Shown: positions 59,044 to 64,000 of the stretch, piece by piece
Layout of the letters: the number at the start of each line of letters is the position of its first letter
Numbering within the stretch: position 1 is the first letter of the stretch
Assembly: GCA_942486035.1 (NCBI GenBank)
Contig: CALNXK010000163.1
Span: 998,501-1,062,500 of the forward strand
DNA length: 64,000 nt
Direction of reading: 5' to 3'
Source: Porites lobata
Taxonomy: Eukaryota > Cnidaria > Anthozoa > Scleractinia > Poritidae
Notes under the pieces: model-generated
Database searches by the model: none
What the model saw: the letters and a program-made list of their open reading frames with translations, nothing else
What the model was told of the DNA's origin: nothing
Translations under genes and position numbers: made by a program

Positions 59044-59337
59044 ATGTTTTCTAAGCGGCGCTATAAAATTTGTATCTGTTTGGTCATTCTAGGGGCCCTA
59101 GTCTTCGCGAAATTACAAGCCCTAAGGGCTTCAGAAGTATTTCCCGAAAATTTTAGTTGCAATTTAACGCTTTACGCAAGTCAGAATTTTTCTAATTCCT
59201 CTCTCCATTACATTTTTGTAACCGAACGGAACGGTCATCTCCAAATTTTTAGTTGTCCTCAAGCAAAAGAAAATTCTAGGCAATATTTGCTTCTCGGAAC
59301 AGATAATTCACAGAAAACTGTCGTTGGCTGTCCCTGA
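59044..59337 (+). CDS. Small protein with signal/anchor segment, unknown
   Basis: 97-codon frame from an ATG: basic MFSKRRYKIC start, hydrophobic stretch at residues 10-24, then a Ser/Asn-rich part with several N-x-S/T sites and four later Cys. It looks like a short secreted or type II membrane protein, but no family is recognised. It could also be a chance frame. Confidence 0.3.
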   Translation: MFSKRRYKICICLVILGALVFAKLQALRASEVFPENFSCNLTLYASQNFSNSSLHYIFVTERNGHLQIFSCPQAKENSRQYLLLGTDNSQKTVVGCP

Positions 59338-59339
59338 GA

Positions 59340-59680
59340 TAAGAGGCCATTCAAATCGTCAAGGCTAACTGTAGACAATTGATTCGAGGGCGGATAAACG
59401 ACTGTCACGGAAGACTCAACAACTCACAACAACAAAATACAACAAGTTCAAGCTCAGTTATTCCCACTTATTCAATTACAATACAACAACAATAAGAAAA
59501 AAAAGAAGTAAAACAGACCTAACTATGCATGGAATTAAACATAACATAGGAAAAAAGTGTGTAGCAGCCAAAGGAGCCTGCAAGCTTTCGAGTTGGCTAC
59601 GACCACAGAGCGGTTACAAGTGGGTGCGGAGGTCCTACAGTACTTATAAAAAACTAGTTATGGAGTTCTGCCTAAATTAA
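59340..59680. other. Flank of Gypsy element
   Basis: CAACAA-rich sequence at 59408-59500. It could be a remnant of the element 3' region or LTR, but no LTR pair is visible. Confidence 0.3.
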
Positions 59681-61911
59681 TCATATCGACTTGGAGGCAT
59701 ATGCGATAGGTCGCTCATTACCATTAGGGAAGCGGTGAAATATGACTGCTCCGATGCCATACTGGCTTGCATCGCTCTCAAGAATAACAGGAAGGCTGGG
59801 GTCATTATGAAGCAATACATTTGAAGATGAGAGTGAGTCCTTGGCCTTTTTAAATGCCTCCTCGCACCGGGGGGACCACTTGAATTCTTGGTTACCTTGG
59901 AGAAGCTGATTGAGTGGTTGGAGGATAGAGTTCAGGTTTCCGATAAACTTGCCGCGATAATTGATCACTCCAAGGAAAGCTCTCATCTTGGTGAGGTTCT
60001 CAGGGCGTGATGCTTGGTTGATGGCCTCTACCTTTTCCTCTGTAGGAGAAATTCTTCTGGCAGAGATGACACAGGCCCATGTACGTTATTGATTTCTGCA
60101 TGAATTTGCATTTGCTCAGCTAAGTCTAGACGGCTGAGGACGCTGTCTAAGATCTTAATGTGTTCATCGTCATCCTTGCCAGTAATAAGAATGTCATCTT
60201 GTATACCCGCCACATGATCTAAACCACGAAGGATGATGTCCATAGTGCGCTGGAACAGAGCGGGTGAAGACGCAATACCGAGGGGTAGCCTTTTGTAGCG
60301 GTAAAGACCTCTGTGCGTATTGATGGTAATGAACTGCTGGCTTTCAGGATCCAAAGGGAGCTGCTGGTAGGCACTCTTAAAGTCGAGCTTAGTGAAAGGT
60401 TGTCCTCCCCGCAGTTTCAAGAAGACATCCTCCGGGAGAGGAATTGGATACTGAGGGACGTGAAGCTGGGGGTTGACAGTAACGACATAATCACCACAAG
60501 AACGTGTAGTTCCATCTGCCTTAGGGGCATGAACCATTGGGGTAGCCCATTCACTGAATTCCACCTGTTCGACAATTCCTTCTGACTCGAGACGGTTGTA
60601 TTCAGCTTCAACAGCTTCCTGAAGAGCATAGGGAACAGGACGAGCCTTGCAAAACTTTGGACGTGCGTTAGGTTTCATCTCTAGTTTGGCTAGGATTCCT
60701 TTGACAGTTCCGAGGCCTGGTTTGAAAACGTTAGGGTGATTTTGGATAGTTCTGCGCAACCGGGAAGCCACGCCCTGTGGGAGGTCTGTCTCCGATACGC
60801 GAATGTTGCAGATCTTCGTCCAGTCGAGTCTTATTCGGGACAGCCGGTCTCTTCCAAAAAGGGATGGGCCTGAGCCTTAACCAACAAGAAGTGGGACATC
60901 GGCGCTCTGGTCTTGGTACTTTAGGTGTGCAATAAGTTGCCCGTGTACCTTGGGTGGGTGTCCTGTGTATGCAAGTAGGCGAGTATTGGACGGCATGAGG
61001 GGTGTGTCACTGAAGTGTTTCTTCTAAGTTTCTTCTGAAATAACTGAGACGCCTGCACCAGCGTCTAATTCCATTAGAAGAGAGGTTCCGTTCAGTTCAA
61101 CGGGTATCTCAATACCTTGCTGGCCTGAGCTCAGATTGTACAGCGAGAGAGAAAAAGGACCAACCGAATCATCGGGAGGACTAGTTTGAGGGGGTTCTGA
61201 TTCTTCTAGCTGGTGCACTTTCTGAGGTTTCCCTTTGCATGCCTCCGAGATGTGATCAACTTTACCGCAAGAATGACTTGTGTAATTTCTGTATTTACAC
61301 TGAGAACGTGGGTGCCCTGTTTTTCGGCAGCTCAAACACTCCGAGGGGTCTTTAATGTTGCTACCAGAGGAACTGAACTTGCCTCGCTTGCTAGGACCCT
61401 TACGAAGTTGGGTAGGTTGCAAACTTCGACGATTACCAGAGTCGACTTTGTTAACAGAAGCCGAACTTTCTTGCGAGAACGCAGCAACATCCTTTTCTCC
61501 TTACTGCGAAGACCACAGACGAGACGATCGCGTAAAGCTTCATTCAGGTGAGTGCCGAACTGGCAAGTTGAAGCCAGATGTTTCAGGTTGGCAGCGGACG
61601 CTGTGACACTCTCGCCTTCGCGTCGTGTACAATTGTGGAATCGGTATCTTTCGGCGATAACCAGTTTCTTCGGTGCGAAATGATTCTTTAGGATAGTGGT
61701 GAGCTGTGCATACGTTTTCTCAGAAGGCCTCGGCGCCAATAACAGAAATTAGGATTGCTCTTCGTTTGTGAGCCTCTGCAGAGTCGGCGGAAATGCTGTC
61801 TGCCACGAAATATTGTTCCAGTCGCTCCAGGTAGCGATTGATGCCTGTAGTAGCTGAATTGAACTCCTCTATTTTGCCGAGGCTTGGCATGGTCGCTCGA
61901 TTTCTCGTCGA
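59681..61911 (-). pseudogene. Ty3/Gypsy gag-pro-RT, degenerate
   Basis: Minus-strand retrotransposon starting with MPSLGKIEEF (about 61890). The Gag part runs to a CCHC region (CLSCRKTGHPRSQC, near 61325, and a second degenerate C-x-HSCG-type knuckle). A protease motif LDAGAGVSVI lies near 61040 (Asp-Ala rather than the usual Asp-Ser/Thr). The reverse transcriptase (60771 to about 60080) has KLDFKSAYQQLPLD and IQDDILI, the two Asp motifs. After a frame break comes LGVINYRGKFI, then RNase H start LESDASQYGIGAV (59681-59986). RNase H end and integrase are missing. Stops and shifts occur at about 60850, 61020, 61420, 61730 and 60075. Related to the K02A2.6-like group by eye. Confidence 0.8.
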
Positions 61912-62019
61912 CAGAAATGTTATGTTCTCGGGCAAGCAGACAATTGCACGCAGATTGCGGATCAAATAAAGAACTGCATTAATCATAGAGCACATGGGTT
62001 TTATAGTAACCGCATACAT

Positions 62020-63074
62020 ACTGCGGGCTCAGTATGAATTACTGACACTATAACAAGTGTAATGATACGCTATAACAAAAACAAACATTAAATGCAATAA
62101 TTACTCTGGCTTACCATTAGATGCAGCTCCTGAAAGGTATCAAGGAAGGCCAGTATCGCCTCAGACTTTGCAACTCTCTTACGCATCAAGCAAGGTGAAA
62201 ACGAAAACGATGCCATTCGAAATCGGATTTCCGACTTTGACAAGCGACGTATTTATCAACCAAAAACCTAATAAACAAACTAGCCATGAATAACTGAAGA
62301 CTCCTGATAGCAGCTGAATTTCATTTTTTATATCCAGTGGAGAAAAACAGTTAATAACATCACAAGTTGACACAAAACTCTGTCAACTTCAGCTGTCAAA
62401 GTAAACAAGATTCAAGATGCTGCATGAATTTTCCGCATGACCTCACCTGTCAAATTTTGACCAATCAGAGCATAAAAATTGGACGTAGAGCGTGACCAAC
62501 GCGTGACCATGGTGAGGAAAGTCAAAAGCAACTGTTTTCCCTGCCTGTAACAGCTGGCTGAATTTTCGCTTCCGAGGTCAGTTTGAAATCAAAATTTTAA
62601 TTGTGCATCACATAAACACAACATATTTCATGTAAATTTTAAAAAAAGTTGAACTTGAGCTTTCGATCACTTAAAAACTAGTAACTTGTCAGCGGAAAAC
62701 TTCAAAAAAAAATACTTGACCCCGATGGGTCGACTCCTGAGCCCGCGATACGGTCAGGTGATACTGGTCAGCAGGTAACCTGTTTTGACAGCTGTCAAAA
62801 CATTGATGACCAATATGTGCAGACACATATAAATTCTGCAAGCAGAATACTGTGATGCTGATCGTACTACGTGAAAATTAACTCTGCAAGACACCAACAC
62901 GACACCGAAAGAACTCAAAATTGTAGCCATAGCTGTTTCGCCCTCTTTGGGGCTCTTGCTGTGGAATCGGCGATATCAACAAAGCATACTCTAAAATTAA
63001 GTTCAATGTTAGATATGTTGTTTCATTTTGTGGCTTTTTTTTTTCACTTTGTGCTAAGCTGTCTCGAAAGGTCT
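62020..63074. other. No gene recognised
   Basis: AT-rich sequence upstream of the Gypsy gag; no LTR, tRNA or ORF with a domain. GACAGCTGTCAAA palindromic bits near 62789 are short. Confidence 0.4.
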
Positions 63075-63384
63075 TGAAATTGACTCTGAACTCTCATTTA
63101 CTTACCATGTAGAGAAACTTTGTAAAAAGTTGTCTCAGCGAATTGGCGTATTAAAAAAGATAAGATCTTGCCTGCCCACGAGACAAAGGCTATTGTATTA
63201 TAATACTATGATAAGATCTGTATTGCATTATGTCAGTTCCATCTGGACTAGTTGTGATAAGGAGAGTTTAAGCTGTGTTTTTAAGCTGCAAAAGAGAGCA
63301 GCAAGGGTAATTTCCGACGCTAATAACCAGGCATCTAGTGTTAAGCTTTTTAGCCAGCATGAACACAGGAAACAAAATATTGAG
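63075..63384 (+). pseudogene. LINE reverse transcriptase C-terminal fragment
   Basis: The frame encodes LEIDSELSFTYHVEKLCKKL, then RIGVLKKIRSCLPTRQRLLY, SVLHYVSSIW and LQKRAARVISD, ending in a stop at about 63385. This is the thumb/C-terminal block of a non-LTR reverse transcriptase (family pattern LG-x2-ID-x-L-x-W...LQKRAAR-I). It differs from the CR1-like fragment at 39.6 kb. 5'-truncated, as usual for LINE insertions. Confidence 0.75.
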
Positions 63385-63385
63385 T

Positions 63386-64000
63386 AAGCACATACGACAA
63401 TTCCTCCATAGAAATAATGTGTAACTAGGACATTTGACGTTTTAGTCGTACAAAACAGCGTTTTAGTCGTGCAAAACAACGGCAAGGGAAAGACAAAAAA
63501 GCGTGCCACGTGCAAATTTGTTTTTTGCTAATTAGAAGAAAAAGGCAGCAGGAAGAAGTAATCACCTTCATCATTAATGAAAATTACTTTTACTTCGTGA
63601 CAGTTTTGTGATGTCATTTGGGCTTCAGTTGCTGGATATTTAAAACATTTTAATATTTACATGTAAGGAAGAAGACCTAATGGATAAATGTGGATTTTAA
63701 AGAGGATGTAAATAGCTTATGAAACGGAACATCATAAAGGTTACTTTAGAACCAGTCATATTCTTTACAGTGTATATTTTTTAAAATTAAAATAGGCCAT
63801 TTCATTCATCAAACACTAAAACATCTGTCGCTACGTGCGACGGCGTTCACCACCCTACGCAATTAACTACAAAATGGAAAAACAAGGAATTTTATTGATA
63901 TGAATAATGTAACTGATGCTTCCTATAATTTCGTGGTGGGTTTGGATCGATGACAGTTCAAAGTGATTTTGTTTTGGCTAGGTAGTCTAAAATTACTTTT
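63386..64000. other. No gene recognised
   Basis: A direct repeat TTTAGTCGT(A/G)CAAAAC occurs twice (63443 and 63463). Otherwise AT-rich, non-coding. Confidence 0.4.

Overview
This is eukaryotic DNA, AT-rich, with spliced genes, tRNA-derived SINEs and many kinds of transposable element. The adhesion-type GPCR, the Nin-type SINE, the PHD-finger LINE, the Penelope fragment with a GIY-YIG nuclease and the many foldback elements together suggest a cnidarian, most likely a stony coral. That assignment is an inference from family content. No bacterial features were seen.

Layout. (1) About 0.9-1.8 kb: a broken Ty3/Gypsy integrase. (2) 2.5-8.5 kb: the 3' half (end of TM4 to C-tail) of an adhesion-class GPCR on +, in seven exons with consistent splice phases, with foldback MITEs in and before its introns. 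(3) 9.36-9.72 kb: a tRNA-derived SINE in a large inverted repeat with a 12-bp target duplication. (4) 10,377-18,110: element E1, a decayed DNA transposon with ~1.1-kb terminal inverted repeats (TIRs) and TTAA at both ends, gene on -. (5) 18,688-25,343: element E3, with CAGTGAAACC-type ends at TA. It carries a degenerate reading frame with a ubiquitin-like domain ending in Gly-Gly, Cys-rich fingers, a P-element/THAP9-like helix-turn-helix region and a ParB/sulfiredoxin-like domain. (6) 25.7-28.1 kb: remnants of a Crypton-type (DUF3504-like) recombinase split by a ~200-bp tandem repeat. (7) 28.5-36 kb: MITEs, a minisatellite, a Nin-type SINE, a truncated class A GPCR and remains of an RDH8-like dehydrogenase. 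(8) 36.3-50.2 kb: a recent head-to-tail duplication of a ~6.92-kb unit (hAT-like MITE, GGGAACTTAAG element, LINE and Penelope fragments, PHD/endonuclease LINE ORF, start of the E2 TIR). (9) 49,173-57,771: element E2, an 8.6-kb relative of E1 whose single gene appears intact (seven exons, 1179 codons, all phases matching). It sits at a TTAA inside the LINE endonuclease ORF, and removing it restores the LINE frame across the junction. (10) 57.8-64 kb: the rest of that LINE, a possible Penelope tail, a small secreted-type ORF, a degenerate Ty3/Gypsy gag-pro-RT on - and another LINE fragment.

The main biological point is the pair E1/E2: two diverged members of one DNA transposon family with TTAA target sites, GAG termini, very long TIRs and a large multi-exon protein. 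That protein has CxxC clusters, a D/D/(D or E)-rich core, a zinc finger, a homeodomain-like segment and a SAP-like tail. I cannot place it in a named superfamily from sequence alone. E3 is the second unusual system.
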